Origin: Novosphingobium silvae
GTDB taxonomy: Bacteria; Pseudomonadota; Alphaproteobacteria; Sphingomonadales; Sphingomonadaceae
Assembly (NCBI RefSeq): GCF_009856825.1
Contig: NZ_WVTD01000003.1
Location: 1 to 64,000, forward strand
DNA: 64,000 nucleotides
Reading direction: 5' to 3'
A program made the position numbers and the translations under genes. Below, one piece after another: positions 1-9,235 of this stretch; the stretch's first letter is position 1; each line of letters begins with the position of its first letter. Below the pieces are notes generated by a model. The model ran no database searches and was not told where the DNA came from. It was given only the letters and a program-made list of their open reading frames with translations.

Positions 1-382
1 GGACCCCGGCAAGCTCCGCGCCCGAGCACGAAAGCCGGCGCGGATCGCCCCCGGTCGCCCAGACCAGCTTGCCGTACGACAGCGTGGAGCCGTTCGAGAG
101 CGTCAGTTCATGTGCCTCGGCATCGACCTTGGTCACTTCGGTGCCGAGCAGGAACGTGACGTCCTTTTCCGCCCAGAACGTGGGAGGACGAATATAGAGC
201 CGGTCGAACGTCTTCTCGCGCGCGAAGTATTCCTTGGAGAGCGGGGGGCGCTCGTAAGGGTACTCAGGCTCGCGGCCGATGACGGTGATGGTTCCGGTGA
301 ACCCGTTCTGGCGCAAGGCAATGGCGCACTGCGCCCCGCCATGACCCGCTCCCACGATGACGACGTCTGCCCGATCCATCAT
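1..382 (-). CDS. NAD(P)H:ferredoxin reductase, FAD type (N-terminal part)
   Basis: The visible 127 residues are the N-terminal FAD-binding Rossmann fold of a glutathione-reductase-like ferredoxin/rubredoxin reductase: [20 protein letters not shown] carries the GxGxxG dinucleotide motif, followed by the [13 protein letters not shown] segment typical of reductases for aromatic-ring dioxygenases. The gene runs off the left edge, so the NAD-binding half is not seen. The start ATG at 382 overlaps the pcaF stop codon (TGATG), with a second ATG at 379. It is the last visible gene of the benzoate operon. With the ferredoxin at 2363-2692 it probably passes electrons from NADH to BenAB, replacing the fused BenC reductase found in Acinetobacter and Pseudomonas. 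The family assignment is firm; the partner is inferred from operon membership. Confidence 0.85.
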   Translation of the reverse strand, partial: MMDRADVVIVGAGHGGAQCAIALRQNGFTGTITVIGREPEYPYERPPLSKEYFAREKTFDRLYIRPPTFWAEKDVTFLLGTEVTKVDAEAHELTLSNGSTLSYGKLVWATGGDPRRLSCSGAELAGV

Positions 383-1584
383 CAGACGCGCTCCATCAGC
401 ACGGCAAGACCTTGCCCGACACCGATGCACATAAAGGCCATCGCGTAGCGCCCACCTTGTCGCTGGAGTTCCTCCACCGCCGACATCGCAATGCGCGCGC
501 CCGACATGCCGAGCGGGTGACCCAGCGCGATGGCGCCGCCGTTGGGGTTCACGCGCGGGTCGAAAGGATCGATAGCGAGATCGCGCAAGGTGGCGATGGC
601 CTGGCTGGCGAAAGCTTCGTTCAGCTCGATGATGTCGAGTTGCTCCACGCTCATGCCGTTGCGGGCGAGAACCTTGCGCGCGGCCTCGATCGGGCCGGCG
701 CCCATCACGCGCGGGGCAATGCCCGCTGCGGCCATGCCGATAATGCGGGCACGCGGAGTGAGGCCGTGGCGCTTCGCCGCCTCCTCGCTGGCGACCAGCA
801 TGGCCGCCGCACCGTCGTTGAGACCGGAGGCGTTGCCCGCCGTCACCGTGCCGTCGGTCTTCACCACGGGCTTGAGCTTCGCCAGCGCCTCGATGCTGGT
901 CGCGCGAAGATGCTCGTCGGCGGCGAAGAGGATGGGATCGCCCTTCTTCTGCGGGATCGAGACCGGCACGATCTCTGCGGCGAAGCGGCCGCTTTCCTGC
1001 GCCGCCGCTGCCTTGTGCTGGCTGGTGAGCGCGAAGCGGTCCTGCTCCTCGCGGCTGACGTGCCACTGCTCGGCGACGTTCTCGCCGGTCTGCGGCATGG
1101 TGTCGATGCCGTAGGCCGCCTTCATCGCGGGATTGACGAAGCGCCAGCCCAGCGTCGTGTCCTCGATCTTCTGGCCGCGTCCGAAAGCACTGTCCGCCTT
1201 GCCCATGACATAAGGCGCGCGGGTCATGCTTTCGGCGCCTCCGGCGACTAGAAAGTCCGCATCACCGCTGCGGATCGCCTGCGCCGCCATGCCGACCGCG
1301 TTGAGGCCGGAGGAACACAGCCGGTTGACGGTCACGCCCGGCACGCCCTCCGGCAGCCCCGCCAGCAGCACGGCCATGCGCGCCAGGTTGCGGTTGTCCT
1401 CGCCTGCCTGATTGGCGCAGCCCAGGATCACATCGTCGAGCCCGGCCCAGTCGGCATTCGAGTTACGCTCCATCAGCGCCTTGAGCGGCAGGGCGGCCAG
1501 ATCGTCCGCGCGGACGGTGGCGAGCGAACCGTTCAGCTTGCCGATGGGGGTGCGGATGGCGTCGCAGATGAAGGCTTCGGTCAC
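382..1584 (-). CDS. pcaF: 3-oxoadipyl-CoA thiolase
   Basis: Thiolase that cleaves 3-oxoadipyl-CoA with CoA into succinyl-CoA and acetyl-CoA, the last step of the beta-ketoadipate pathway. The 400-residue length fits the PcaF family. The acyl-accepting cysteine is Cys90 in [12 protein letters not shown]; the ALGHPLG histidine and the C-terminal FMCIGVGQG cysteine motif are also present. I chose the GTG at 1584 ([16 protein letters not shown]): a longer open frame extends upstream, but it only overlaps pcaD, and thiolases of this family begin right at this segment. The stop codon overlaps the start of the ferredoxin reductase, so translation is probably coupled. Confidence 0.95.
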   Translation of the reverse strand: MTEAFICDAIRTPIGKLNGSLATVRADDLAALPLKALMERNSNADWAGLDDVILGCANQAGEDNRNLARMAVLLAGLPEGVPGVTVNRLCSSGLNAVGMAAQAIRSGDADFLVAGGAESMTRAPYVMGKADSAFGRGQKIEDTTLGWRFVNPAMKAAYGIDTMPQTGENVAEQWHVSREEQDRFALTSQHKAAAAQESGRFAAEIVPVSIPQKKGDPILFAADEHLRATSIEALAKLKPVVKTDGTVTAGNASGLNDGAAAMLVASEEAAKRHGLTPRARIIGMAAAGIAPRVMGAGPIEAARKVLARNGMSVEQLDIIELNEAFASQAIATLRDLAIDPFDPRVNPNGGAIALGHPLGMSGARIAMSAVEELQRQGGRYAMAFMCIGVGQGLAVLMERV

Positions 1585-1588
1585 GGGA

Positions 1589-2359
1589 TCAGCTTTCGAG
1601 GAAGGAGGTAAGCGCGGCAGCCAGCGCCTGGGGGGCTTCGAGGGGGGCGAGATGAGCTGCTTCCAGCGCGATGTGGACCGCGTCAGGGATGCGGGAGACG
1701 AGATGCTCGCCGTGCCCTTCGTGCGGCGTCGATGTGTCGCGCGTGCCGGTGACGACCAGCACCGGGCAAGCGATGCCGAAGATGCGATCCGCAAGGTCCA
1801 TGTCACGGATCGCCGCACCGCAGCCCGCGTAGCCCTGCGCATCCATGGCCAGCAACTGGCGGCGCACCGTCTCGCGTATGGCAGGCTCTGCCCTGTCCGA
1901 GAGGAAGCGGCCCATCGCCAGATCGGCGATGGCGGCCATACCTTCCCCGCGCACCTTGACGATGCGATCCTGCCATGCCGCCCTGTCCATCGTCGCCGAG
2001 GTGCAGATCGGCGCCAGCTTCGTGACCCTCTCTGGCGCGCGCAGCGCCAGTTCCATGCCGATCATGCCGCCCAGCGACACGCCCGCCAGCGCGAAGGTCC
2101 CCAGCCCGGCATCGTCGGCTACGGCCAGTACATCGTCAGCGAGTCTGGCCAAGGAGAAGTCTCCCCCCTCGGCCGTCGAGGCGCCGTGGCCACGGGTATC
2201 GATCCGCAACAGGGCAAAACGTTCGCGCAGATGCGGCAGGGCATCGTCCCACAGATCCATGTCCGTGCCGATCGAGTTGAGCAGCACCAGCGCGGGGGCA
2301 TCGTCGCGGCCGTCGCGCTTCCAATACAGGCGGGCGCCGGGAACCTGGGTGAAAGGCAT
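1589..2359 (-). CDS. pcaD: 3-oxoadipate enol-lactonase
   Basis: Alpha/beta hydrolase of 256 residues that opens 3-oxoadipate enol-lactone to 3-oxoadipate. The nucleophile elbow is GVSLGG (Ser95), the acid is Asp208 in TGTRD and the base is His236 in EAAHLAPLEAP, a complete triad in family order. It lies 4 bases from pcaF and 3 bases from the ferredoxin. No carboxymuconolactone decarboxylase (PcaC) is fused or adjacent, as expected for the catechol branch, where CatC supplies the enol-lactone. Confidence 0.93.
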   Translation of the reverse strand: MPFTQVPGARLYWKRDGRDDAPALVLLNSIGTDMDLWDDALPHLRERFALLRIDTRGHGASTAEGGDFSLARLADDVLAVADDAGLGTFALAGVSLGGMIGMELALRAPERVTKLAPICTSATMDRAAWQDRIVKVRGEGMAAIADLAMGRFLSDRAEPAIRETVRRQLLAMDAQGYAGCGAAIRDMDLADRIFGIACPVLVVTGTRDTSTPHEGHGEHLVSRIPDAVHIALEAAHLAPLEAPQALAAALTSFLES

Positions 2360-2362
2360 GGT

Positions 2363-2692
2363 TCAATCCTCCGGGGCAATGGTGACGCGCAGGCCGTTCA
2401 GCGCTGGGGTGAGGGCGATCTGGCACGATAGGCGCGAGTGCGCGCCGCGATGGTCGGAGGAATCGAGCAGGTCGTTCTCGTCCTCTCCCGGTGCGCCGGC
2501 CGCGTCCGCCCAATCCTCGGCCACGAAGACATGGCAGGTGGCGCAGGAGCAGCAACCCCCGCAGAGCGCGAGCAATTCGTCGAAGCCATTGTCGCGGATC
2601 GCCTCCATCACGGTGGCGCCCTCTCTGGCCTCGATCGCGGTTTCGTGTCCCGAGCGGTCGACAACTATCAGCTTCGGCACCAGGCTATCCAC
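2363..2692 (-). CDS. [2Fe-2S] ferredoxin (adrenodoxin type)
   Basis: Small 109-residue electron carrier. The cluster ligands are Cys44, Cys50, Cys53 ([15 protein letters not shown]) and Cys90 (RLSCQI), the pattern of adrenodoxin/putidaredoxin-like ferredoxins rather than plant-type or Rieske ones. It sits between pcaJ and pcaD in the benzoate operon. Since no BenC fusion reductase is present, this protein plus the FAD reductase at 1-382 most likely forms the electron-transfer chain of the benzoate dioxygenase. That partnership is inferred from the operon, not proven by the sequence. An extra cysteine (Cys48) lies inside the cluster loop. Confidence 0.9.
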   Translation of the reverse strand: MDSLVPKLIVVDRSGHETAIEAREGATVMEAIRDNGFDELLALCGGCCSCATCHVFVAEDWADAAGAPGEDENDLLDSSDHRGAHSRLSCQIALTPALNGLRVTIAPED

Positions 2693-2695
2693 CTC

Positions 2696-3346
2696 CTACG
2701 CCATTTCCAGCCGATGGGCGAAAGGCGCGCCGGTTTTGGCGGCCACCTCGTCGAGCGTCACGCCGGGGGCGAGTTCGACGAGCGTGAGGCCGCCTTGCTT
2801 GCGGTCGATCGCGAAGACGGCAAGGTCGCTGACGATCATGTCGACCACGCGCTTGCCGGTCAGCGGCAGGGTGCAGGCGGGGAGGATCTTGGGATCGCCG
2901 TGCTTGGATACGTGGTCCATCACCACGATCACTTTCTTCACGCCGGCGACAAGGTCCATCGCCCCGCCCATGCCCTTCACCATCTTGCCCGGGATCGTCC
3001 AGTTGGCGAGGTCGCCCTCGGCCGAGACTTCCATCGCGCCCAGCACGGCCATGTCGATATGGCCGCCGCGGATCATCGCAAAGCTGTCCGCGCTGGAGAA
3101 GAAGCTGGAGGTGGGCAGCGCGGTGATCGTCTGCTTGCCCGCGTTGATGAGGTCGGGATCGACGTCCTCATCGTAAGGGAACGGGCCGATGCCGAGCATG
3201 CCGTTCTCGCTCTGCAGCGTGACCTTGATGCCTTCGGGCACATGGTTCGCGACCAGCGTGGGGATGCCGATGCCGAGGTTCACGTAGTACCCGTCGCGCA
3301 GTTCCTTCGCGGCGCGGGCGGCCATTTCGTCGCGGGTCCAGCTCAT
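2696..3346 (-). CDS. pcaJ: 3-oxoadipate CoA-transferase subunit B
   Basis: Beta subunit (216 residues) of the succinyl-CoA:3-oxoadipate CoA-transferase, which activates 3-oxoadipate with CoA taken from succinyl-CoA. The [12 protein letters not shown] segment carries the catalytic glutamate (Glu47) that forms the enzyme-CoA thioester in class I CoA-transferases. Its start overlaps the stop of pcaI by TGATG, as is usual for subunits made in equal amounts. The PcaJ assignment over the related acetoacetate transferase (ScoB) rests mainly on the catechol pathway context. Confidence 0.93.
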   Translation of the reverse strand: MSWTRDEMAARAAKELRDGYYVNLGIGIPTLVANHVPEGIKVTLQSENGMLGIGPFPYDEDVDPDLINAGKQTITALPTSSFFSSADSFAMIRGGHIDMAVLGAMEVSAEGDLANWTIPGKMVKGMGGAMDLVAGVKKVIVVMDHVSKHGDPKILPACTLPLTGKRVVDMIVSDLAVFAIDRKQGGLTLVELAPGVTLDEVAAKTGAPFAHRLEMA

Positions 3347-4053
3347 CAGACGGTCTCCCTCTCGCGGACAGTGCGCTTCTCGATGCGCTTCTCGTTGATG
3401 GTGGAGAGCACCACGCGATCGACATAGATGCCCGGCGTGTGGATGCAGTCAGGATCGAAGGTGCCGGCGGGGACGATCTCTTCCACCTCGGCCACTGTGA
3501 CCTTGCCCGCCGTCGCCATGTTCGGATTGAAGTTGCGCGCGGTCTTGCGGAACATCAGGTTGCCTTCCTCGTCCGCGCGCCAGGCCTTGATAATCGACAG
3601 GTCGGCCCGAAGCCAGGTTTCGCGCACGTATTCCTCGCCTTCGAACACTTCTACCGGCTTTCCTTCGGCAACCACGGTGCCGACGCCCGTCTTGGTGTAG
3701 AACGCCGGAATGCCCGCCCCGCCGGCGCGAATACGCTCGGCCAGCGTGCCCTGCGGGTTGAGTTCAAGTTCGAGTTCGCCCGAGAGGTACTGGCTTTCGA
3801 ACAGCTTGTTCTCGCCCACATAGGACGAGATCATCTTGCGCACCTGCCGGCTCTCCAGCAGCATCCACAGGCCGAACCCGTCTGCGCCCGCGTTGTTGGA
3901 GATAACCGTCAGGTCCCGCACACCCGCCGCGCGGATTTCGGGGATCAGGCTTTCGGGATTGCCCGAGAGGCCGAAGCCGCCCGACATGATCGTCATGCCG
4001 TCGAACAGCAGGCCTTCGAGGGCGACCCGTGGGCTGTCGTAAATCTTGGACAT
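3346..4053 (-). CDS. pcaI: 3-oxoadipate CoA-transferase subunit A
   Basis: Alpha subunit (235 residues) partnering PcaJ. The N-terminal [10 protein letters not shown] CoA-binding motif and the [12 protein letters not shown] segment are characteristic. The start is the ATG at 4053 ([14 protein letters not shown]); the frame stays open further upstream but runs into benD. It lies 14 bases downstream of benD. Together PcaIJ channel the ring-cleavage product into CoA metabolism before PcaF thiolysis. Confidence 0.93.
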   Translation of the reverse strand: MSKIYDSPRVALEGLLFDGMTIMSGGFGLSGNPESLIPEIRAAGVRDLTVISNNAGADGFGLWMLLESRQVRKMISSYVGENKLFESQYLSGELELELNPQGTLAERIRAGGAGIPAFYTKTGVGTVVAEGKPVEVFEGEEYVRETWLRADLSIIKAWRADEEGNLMFRKTARNFNPNMATAGKVTVAEVEEIVPAGTFDPDCIHTPGIYVDRVVLSTINEKRIEKRTVRERETV

Positions 4054-4067
4054 CTTATGTCTCCGTC

Positions 4068-4859
4068 TTACCCGAGATCGCCGCCGGCAACGGGGAGTAC
4101 CGTTCCGGTCACGTAGCTGGCCTCGTCCGAGGCGAGGAACAGGATCGGGGCGATCTGCTCTTCGAGCGTTCCGTAGCGCTTGAAGAAGGCGGAGTCGGTG
4201 ACTTGCGCGACCGCCTCGGCCATCCATGCCTGCTCTGCCGCATTGTCGCCTTCGGCGTTCCGGGCAACACGGCGGGGCGGAGCGCTGGTGCCGCCCGGCG
4301 CCGTCGCGACGACACGAATGCCTGCCTCGGCATATTCCATGGCCAGGCTCTGCGTGAGGCCGTTGATCCCGCCCTTGGCCGCCGAATAAGGCACCCGGCG
4401 GATACCGCGCGTGGCATTGGATGACAGGTTCACGATCGTTCCCGCGCCTTGCTCCAGCATGGTCGGCAGCACCGCGTGGCAGCAGTAGAGGGTGGGCATC
4501 AGCGAGCGTCGGATTTCCGCATCGATCTGCGCCGGCTCGAACTCGGCATAGGGTCGCATCCGGATCGCGCCGCCCACATTGTTGATCAGGATATCGATGC
4601 GGCCGAAGGATGCGACGGCCCTGGCCATCGCCTCGGCCGCGCCTTCATAAGTCTCGAGATCGCAGCAGACGGACATTGCCTTTCCGCCTTCGGCGACGAT
4701 GGCCTGTTCCACCTCGCTCACGAACTCGGCGCGGTCGACCAGCACCACGATGGCACCTTCGGCAGCCGCACGGGTCGCGACACCCGCCCCGATGCCCTGC
4801 GCGGCGCCGGTCACGACCATGACTTTGCCTGCGAAACGTGCCTTGAAGATCATCCCCAC
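4068..4859 (-). CDS. benD: 1,6-dihydroxycyclohexa-2,4-diene-1-carboxylate dehydrogenase
   Basis: Short-chain dehydrogenase of 263 residues that oxidises and decarboxylates the benzoate cis-diol to catechol with NAD+. It shows the Rossmann motif TGAAQGIG (17-24), the NNVGG structural motif, Ser146/147 and the catalytic pair Tyr158-Lys162 in PYSAAKGG. The opening KVMVVTGAAQGIG is typical of BenD/XylL. It follows benB by 4 bases, the standard benABD order. Confidence 0.93.
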   Translation of the reverse strand: MGMIFKARFAGKVMVVTGAAQGIGAGVATRAAAEGAIVVLVDRAEFVSEVEQAIVAEGGKAMSVCCDLETYEGAAEAMARAVASFGRIDILINNVGGAIRMRPYAEFEPAQIDAEIRRSLMPTLYCCHAVLPTMLEQGAGTIVNLSSNATRGIRRVPYSAAKGGINGLTQSLAMEYAEAGIRVVATAPGGTSAPPRRVARNAEGDNAAEQAWMAEAVAQVTDSAFFKRYGTLEEQIAPILFLASDEASYVTGTVLPVAGGDLG

Positions 4860-4863
4860 CTCC

Positions 4864-5388
4864 TCAGACGTGGTAGATGTCGATGACCTGATGAATGTAG
4901 TCGTCCTTCAGGACGATCTTCTTCTTCAGGATCGTGGGCGCATCGCCAGAAGTATCCAGCGTCAGGAACGTGGTTCCGAAGAACTGCTGCGTCTGCTGGT
5001 AGCGGTGGCTGAGCGTGTGCCAGTTGTAGCGCAAGTCCACCTGCCCTTCCCGGCTCTCCAGCACTTCGACATTGCCGATGAAGTGCGCAGATCGCGGCTC
5101 GGGCGTAGAGGCGGAGGACCGCTCGGTGTTGAGGCGGTAGACGCGGTCTTCCAGCCCCTGCCGGTTGGCGTAGTAGATCAGCGAAATCTCGCTCTGCGGG
5201 TCGGTGCAGAGCTCGTCATCGTCGGTCCACGCGGGCATCCAGTATTCGACATTCTGGGAATAGCATTCCAGCCATTCGTCGAACCGCCGATCGTCCAGCA
5301 GGCGCGCCTCGCGGTAGAGGAAAGCGCAGATGTCGCGGTACGAGAGAGCCTCGGATCGGGCCTCGCGCGTTATGTCGAGCGTGCTCAT
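4864..5388 (-). CDS. benB: Benzoate 1,2-dioxygenase, small (beta) subunit
   Basis: Structural beta subunit of the ring-hydroxylating dioxygenase, 174 residues with the cystatin-like/SnoaL fold signature: FLYREARLLDDRRFDEWL near the N-terminus and the EPRSAHFIGNV and LRYNWHTLSHR strands. The start ATG at 5388 overlaps the benA stop (ATGA), so alpha and beta subunits are translationally coupled. It carries no metal; it stabilises the alpha3beta3 hexamer. Confidence 0.93.
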   Translation of the reverse strand: MSTLDITREARSEALSYRDICAFLYREARLLDDRRFDEWLECYSQNVEYWMPAWTDDDELCTDPQSEISLIYYANRQGLEDRVYRLNTERSSASTPEPRSAHFIGNVEVLESREGQVDLRYNWHTLSHRYQQTQQFFGTTFLTLDTSGDAPTILKKKIVLKDDYIHQVIDIYHV

Positions 5389-6743
5389 TCCGCCGCCTCC
5401 ATCATCGGCGGCTGATTGGCCGCGTCCTTGGCCAGCCCGTCGAGCATGATCTGCGCCCAGAACTCGTGCTGGCGCACGAACAGGCCCTCGTCCTCGCTGC
5501 GCTCGCTGGAGAGCAGCGGGTTCATGCCCATCGCTGAGGCATTGGCATCCGGGCCGTGGATCCAGCGCTTGGCGCCGCGGCTGAGGTCGTTCCACAGTTC
5601 GCCCGCGCCTTCGTAGGCCTTCTGGCAGGACCGGAACTCCTCCAGATCGTCGGGCGTGCCCATGCCGGTGACGTTGAAGAAATCCTCGTACTGGCGGATG
5701 CGGTGGGCGCGGTTCTCGGCGCTCTCGCCCCTCGGGGCGTAGCAGTAGATCGTCACCTCGGTGGTGTGCACGTCGATCGGGCGGACGACGCGAATCTGGG
5801 TGGAGAACTGGTCCATCAGGAACACGTTGGGGTAGAGCGCGAGGTTGCGCGTCTGCTCGATGATGAACCTGGCCCGGTCCTCGCCCAGCCGGGCGTCAAG
5901 GTCCGGCTTTTGATTCCAGATCGGCCGCACTTCGGGATTGATCACTTGCGTCCAGAGCAGGATGTGACCGTGCTCGAAGCCGTAGACGCCGCTGGCGGGC
6001 GCCTTGGACCAGCCGTTGGCGTCCACCGCCTTGGTGCCGCCTTCGGCGCGGCGGCCCATGGTGGATTGGTAGTTCTCATGAACGGAGCTGACGTGATAGC
6101 CGTCGCAGCCGTTCTCCATCTGCATCTTCCAGTTGCCGTCGAAGGTATAGGTGGAATTGCCGGTCAGCACTTCCAACCCCTCGGGCGCCTGATCGACCAT
6201 CTGGTCGATGATTACCCTGGTTTCGCCAAGATGCTCTTTCAGCGGCAGCACGTCGTGGTTCAGCGAACCAAACACGAAGCCGCGATAGCTCTCCACGCGA
6301 ACGCGGGTGAGGTCGTGCGAGCCTTCGTGGTCGAAGCTGTCCGGATAGGCGCCGGTGCTGGCGTCCTTGGCCTTGAGCAGCTTGCCGTCGGTCTTGAAGC
6401 TCCAACCGTGGAAGGGGCAGACGAACAGCGGCTGGTTGCCGCGCTTGCGACGGCACAGCTTGGCGCCGCGATGCGCGCAGGCATTTACGACGCAGTTGAA
6501 GCCGCCGTCCTTGGCACGGGTCAGGATCACGGGCGTGCGCCCGATCCAGGTCGTGAAGTAGTCGTTCTTCTTCGGAAGCTGGCTTTCGTGGGCAAGGTAC
6601 ACCCAGTTGCTTTCGAAGATGTACTTCATTTCCAGCTCGAACAGCGCCGGGTCGGTGAAGACGTCCCGGCGGCAGCGGAACTCTCCGGTTTCGACGTCAT
6701 CGACGACGGCCGTCGAGATCCGGTGCATGAGGCGTTCGTACAT
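5385..6743 (-). CDS. benA: Benzoate 1,2-dioxygenase, large (alpha) subunit
   Basis: Catalytic subunit that dihydroxylates benzoate to the 1,2-cis-diol. The Rieske cluster ligands are Cys89/His91 (NACAHRGAKLC) and Cys109/His112 (FVCPFHGW); the mononuclear iron site shows the D-x2-H-x4-H pattern as Asp214, His217 and His222 (CDGYHVSSVHENY). Length is 452 residues from the ATG at 6743, which I prefer to the ATG at 6761 because GGAGACAGG lies at a good distance before it. BenA is favoured over XylX (toluate) only by similarity as I recall it and by the ortho-cleavage genes around it. Confidence 0.93.
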   Translation of the reverse strand: MYERLMHRISTAVVDDVETGEFRCRRDVFTDPALFELEMKYIFESNWVYLAHESQLPKKNDYFTTWIGRTPVILTRAKDGGFNCVVNACAHRGAKLCRRKRGNQPLFVCPFHGWSFKTDGKLLKAKDASTGAYPDSFDHEGSHDLTRVRVESYRGFVFGSLNHDVLPLKEHLGETRVIIDQMVDQAPEGLEVLTGNSTYTFDGNWKMQMENGCDGYHVSSVHENYQSTMGRRAEGGTKAVDANGWSKAPASGVYGFEHGHILLWTQVINPEVRPIWNQKPDLDARLGEDRARFIIEQTRNLALYPNVFLMDQFSTQIRVVRPIDVHTTEVTIYCYAPRGESAENRAHRIRQYEDFFNVTGMGTPDDLEEFRSCQKAYEGAGELWNDLSRGAKRWIHGPDANASAMGMNPLLSSERSEDEGLFVRQHEFWAQIMLDGLAKDAANQPPMMEAAE

Positions 6744-6770
6744 GGTCCTGTCTCCCGTCATTGTTTGTGG

Positions 6771-7691
6771 TCAGGCCGTTTCTGTTTCGGGCTGCGGCTC
6801 GGCTTCGGCGCGGGCGCGCGAGGAGAATCGCTCGTCGCTATCGTCGGCGGCGCGCTGCATCTGGAAGTTGAACTGGATATAGGCGCTGTCGCCCTGGCGG
6901 CTGGGCACGGGCAGCAGACCCTCGCGGGTGCCGAAGGCGAAGTCGTCCTCGGCAAAGGGATCGTCGCCGAAGTTGATCTGCGTCGTCAGCGTGCGATAGC
7001 CCGGCGCCTCAATGAAGAAGTGGACGTGAGCCGGACGATTGCCATGGCGGCCCAGCGCCTGCATCAGCTGGTCGGTCGAACCGCCCGGCGGCACCGAATA
7101 GCCGCTCGGCTGCTTGGAATGGAACGCATAGCGCCCGTCCTTGCCAAGCTTGATGCGGCGGCGGTTGTTGAACGGGGTCTGCTCACCGGTGGGATCGAAG
7201 TGCGAATACCAGCCCTTCGAATTCGCATGCCAGACATGGACGATCGCCTGCTGAACCGCCTCGCCGTCGGGCCCGGTGACATGGCCGGTCATGTGCAGGA
7301 CCGTGGTGCCCTCGTCCTCATCGACGGAAAGGTTCACGTTGCCTTCCACCAGCGGCGCACCGGCGACGTAGAGCGGCCCTTCGATAGTGCGCGGGGTGCC
7401 TCCAGTGAGGCCGGCCTCGGCGTCCTTGGCATCCATGTAGAGGTCGAGGAAGTGCTCAAGGCCAATGCCCGGAACGATCAGCCCGATTTCGCCCGCGCTG
7501 TCCGACAGGTACTTCATGGCGAGCCAGAACTCGCTTTCGGAAATGTCGTGGCGGACGATCAGCTCCATCACCGATTCGGTAAGGTCGCGCATGATCGCCT
7601 TGAGGCGCGGGCTGCCGCCGCTCTCGTTCACGCCCGCGGCGCGGTCGAGCAGCTGCTGGATTTCCGGGGTCTTTACAAAGCTGACGTCCAT
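6771..7691 (-). CDS. catA: Catechol 1,2-dioxygenase (intradiol)
   Basis: Non-heme Fe(III) enzyme that opens catechol between its hydroxyls to cis,cis-muconate. The iron ligands align with the Acinetobacter enzyme: Tyr162 (GWYSHFDP), Tyr198 (PSGYSVPPGG), His222 and His224 (RPAHVHFFI). The 306 residues run from the ATG at 7691, preceded by CTGGGAGAG; 19 further in-frame upstream codons are unlikely to be used. An N-terminal helical dimerisation domain precedes the beta-sandwich. The acidic tail (AEAEPQPETETA) is a small local extension. Confidence 0.95.
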   Translation of the reverse strand: MDVSFVKTPEIQQLLDRAAGVNESGGSPRLKAIMRDLTESVMELIVRHDISESEFWLAMKYLSDSAGEIGLIVPGIGLEHFLDLYMDAKDAEAGLTGGTPRTIEGPLYVAGAPLVEGNVNLSVDEDEGTTVLHMTGHVTGPDGEAVQQAIVHVWHANSKGWYSHFDPTGEQTPFNNRRRIKLGKDGRYAFHSKQPSGYSVPPGGSTDQLMQALGRHGNRPAHVHFFIEAPGYRTLTTQINFGDDPFAEDDFAFGTREGLLPVPSRQGDSAYIQFNFQMQRAADDSDERFSSRARAEAEPQPETETA

Positions 7692-7731
7692 TTTGTTCTC
7701 TCCCAGGGACTGTATGCAGTGGCTCCGGCGA

Positions 7732-8022
7732 TCAGCGATCGTCGTCATGGATGGAGGATGGGTGCCGGCAGAGCGGCGTGACCTTCATGGTCATGAAGGG
7801 GTAGAGCGGCAGGCCCATGAGCGTGTCGTGCAGCGCCGCATTGCTCTCGACATCGAAGATCGAGACATTCGAATAGAGCCCCACCTTGCGCCAGATGTGC
7901 CGCCAGGTGCCTGCCTGCTGAAGCTTCTGAAAATAGGCCTTCTCGGCGGCCTTGATCTTCCCCGCCTCTTCGGCATCGAAGTCCAGTGGGATGTTGACGT
8001 CCATTTCGACCATGAACAGCAT
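7732..8022 (-). CDS. catC: Muconolactone delta-isomerase
   Basis: A 96-residue protein matching the CatC family: MLFMVEMDVNIPLDF at the start, then GTWRHIWRKVGLYSNVSIFDVE. It moves the double bond of muconolactone to give 3-oxoadipate enol-lactone, the PcaD substrate, probably as the homodecamer known for the family. It lies 3 bases after catB and 40 bases before catA, the compact catBCA order. Confidence 0.95.
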   Translation of the reverse strand: MLFMVEMDVNIPLDFDAEEAGKIKAAEKAYFQKLQQAGTWRHIWRKVGLYSNVSIFDVESNAALHDTLMGLPLYPFMTMKVTPLCRHPSSIHDDDR

Positions 8023-8025
8023 GGC

Positions 8026-9198
8026 TCAGGCTCCTGCGTTTACGGCGTGAAGGATGGGTGCGGCGGCCACGGTGGTCGAGCGGTCACGCCGGAAGAAGGC
8101 GATCTTGTCGGGATCGAGCGCGATGCCTAGGCCAGGGCCGGTGGGCACCTTCACCGCGAAATCGCCGTAGCCGAGCGGTGCGGTGAGAATTTCCTCGGTC
8201 TGCAGCAGCGGCCCGAACAGTTCGGTGCCCCACGCAAGTTCGGGAACGGTGGCGAAGACATGGGCCGAAGCTGCCGTGCCCACGCCGCCTTCCAGCATCG
8301 TGCCGCCATAAAGACCGATCCCCGCCGCCGTGCCGATGGCGGCGACTTCGGCGGTGGCGAACAAGCCGCCAGACTGCGCGATCTTCAGCGCGAAGACGCC
8401 CGCTGCCGCCGCCGAGGCAATGCGCAGCGCCGTGCGCGGGCCGTGCAGCGCCTCGTCGGCCATCAACGGCACGCCTCGCGTCGTGGCGAGGCGGGCCATC
8501 GCCGCAATATCGTCCCCGGCAATGGGCTGTTCGACGAGGTCGCAGCCCACGTCCTGCAGCATCGCCATGCCCCGCTTGGCCTGCGCCTCGCTCCAGTTCT
8601 GGTTCACGTCCACGCGCACGCTGGCACGGTCGCCCAGCGCCTTGCAGATCGCGCCCACATGGGCGACGTCGTCACGGACGTCGCGCTTGCCGATCTTCAG
8701 CTTGAAGATGCGGTGCCGGCGCAGCGAGAGCATTTCCTCACCCTCGGCAATGTCGCGCGCGGTGTCGCCGCTGGCGAGGGTCCAGGCGACGGGCATCTCA
8801 TCACGCACGCGGCCGCCGCCGATGAGGTCAGAGACCGGCACGCCCAGCCGCTTGCCGGCCATGTCCAGCAGTGCGGTTTCCACCGCGCACTTGGCGAAGT
8901 GATTGCCGCGCACGCACTTGGCGACTTTGACCATCGTCGCGCCGACACGGGCGATATCGCAGGTCTTCAGGACCGGGACGATATAGGTGTCGATGGCGGA
9001 CTTGATGCTCTCGGGGCTCTCCTCGCCATAGCTGAGGCCACCGATGGTGGTACCCTCGCCTATGCCTTCGACGCCATCACTGTCGGTAAGGCGCACGATC
9101 ACCATCGCCTGCGAATGCATCGTGGCCATAGCCAGAACATGCGGGCGGATCGTCGGCACATCGACGATCAAGGTATCAGCTTGGCTCAACAGGGCCAT
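8026..9198 (-). CDS. catB: Muconate cycloisomerase
   Basis: Enolase-superfamily enzyme (390 residues) that lactonises cis,cis-muconate to muconolactone. It shows the K-x-K base Lys166/Lys168 (IFKLKIGKRD), metal ligands Asp197 (RVDVNQNW), Glu223 (LVEQPI) and Asp248 (MADEAL), and the second base Lys272, matching muconate lactonising enzymes. A GGGAGAG ribosome site precedes the ATG at 9198. It is first in the catabolic operon and is transcribed away from the LysR gene. Confidence 0.95.
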   Translation of the reverse strand: MALLSQADTLIVDVPTIRPHVLAMATMHSQAMVIVRLTDSDGVEGIGEGTTIGGLSYGEESPESIKSAIDTYIVPVLKTCDIARVGATMVKVAKCVRGNHFAKCAVETALLDMAGKRLGVPVSDLIGGGRVRDEMPVAWTLASGDTARDIAEGEEMLSLRRHRIFKLKIGKRDVRDDVAHVGAICKALGDRASVRVDVNQNWSEAQAKRGMAMLQDVGCDLVEQPIAGDDIAAMARLATTRGVPLMADEALHGPRTALRIASAAAAGVFALKIAQSGGLFATAEVAAIGTAAGIGLYGGTMLEGGVGTAASAHVFATVPELAWGTELFGPLLQTEEILTAPLGYGDFAVKVPTGPGLGIALDPDKIAFFRRDRSTTVAAAPILHAVNAGA

Positions 9199-9235
9199 TG
9201 CAGCGACTCTCCCGAATGTTTAGCTTTCGAAGGGA

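Noticed and set aside
5556-7781. 741-codon plus-strand open frame opposite benA and catA
   Set aside because: It spans two real genes and their gap, has no ribosome site and no recognisable motif.
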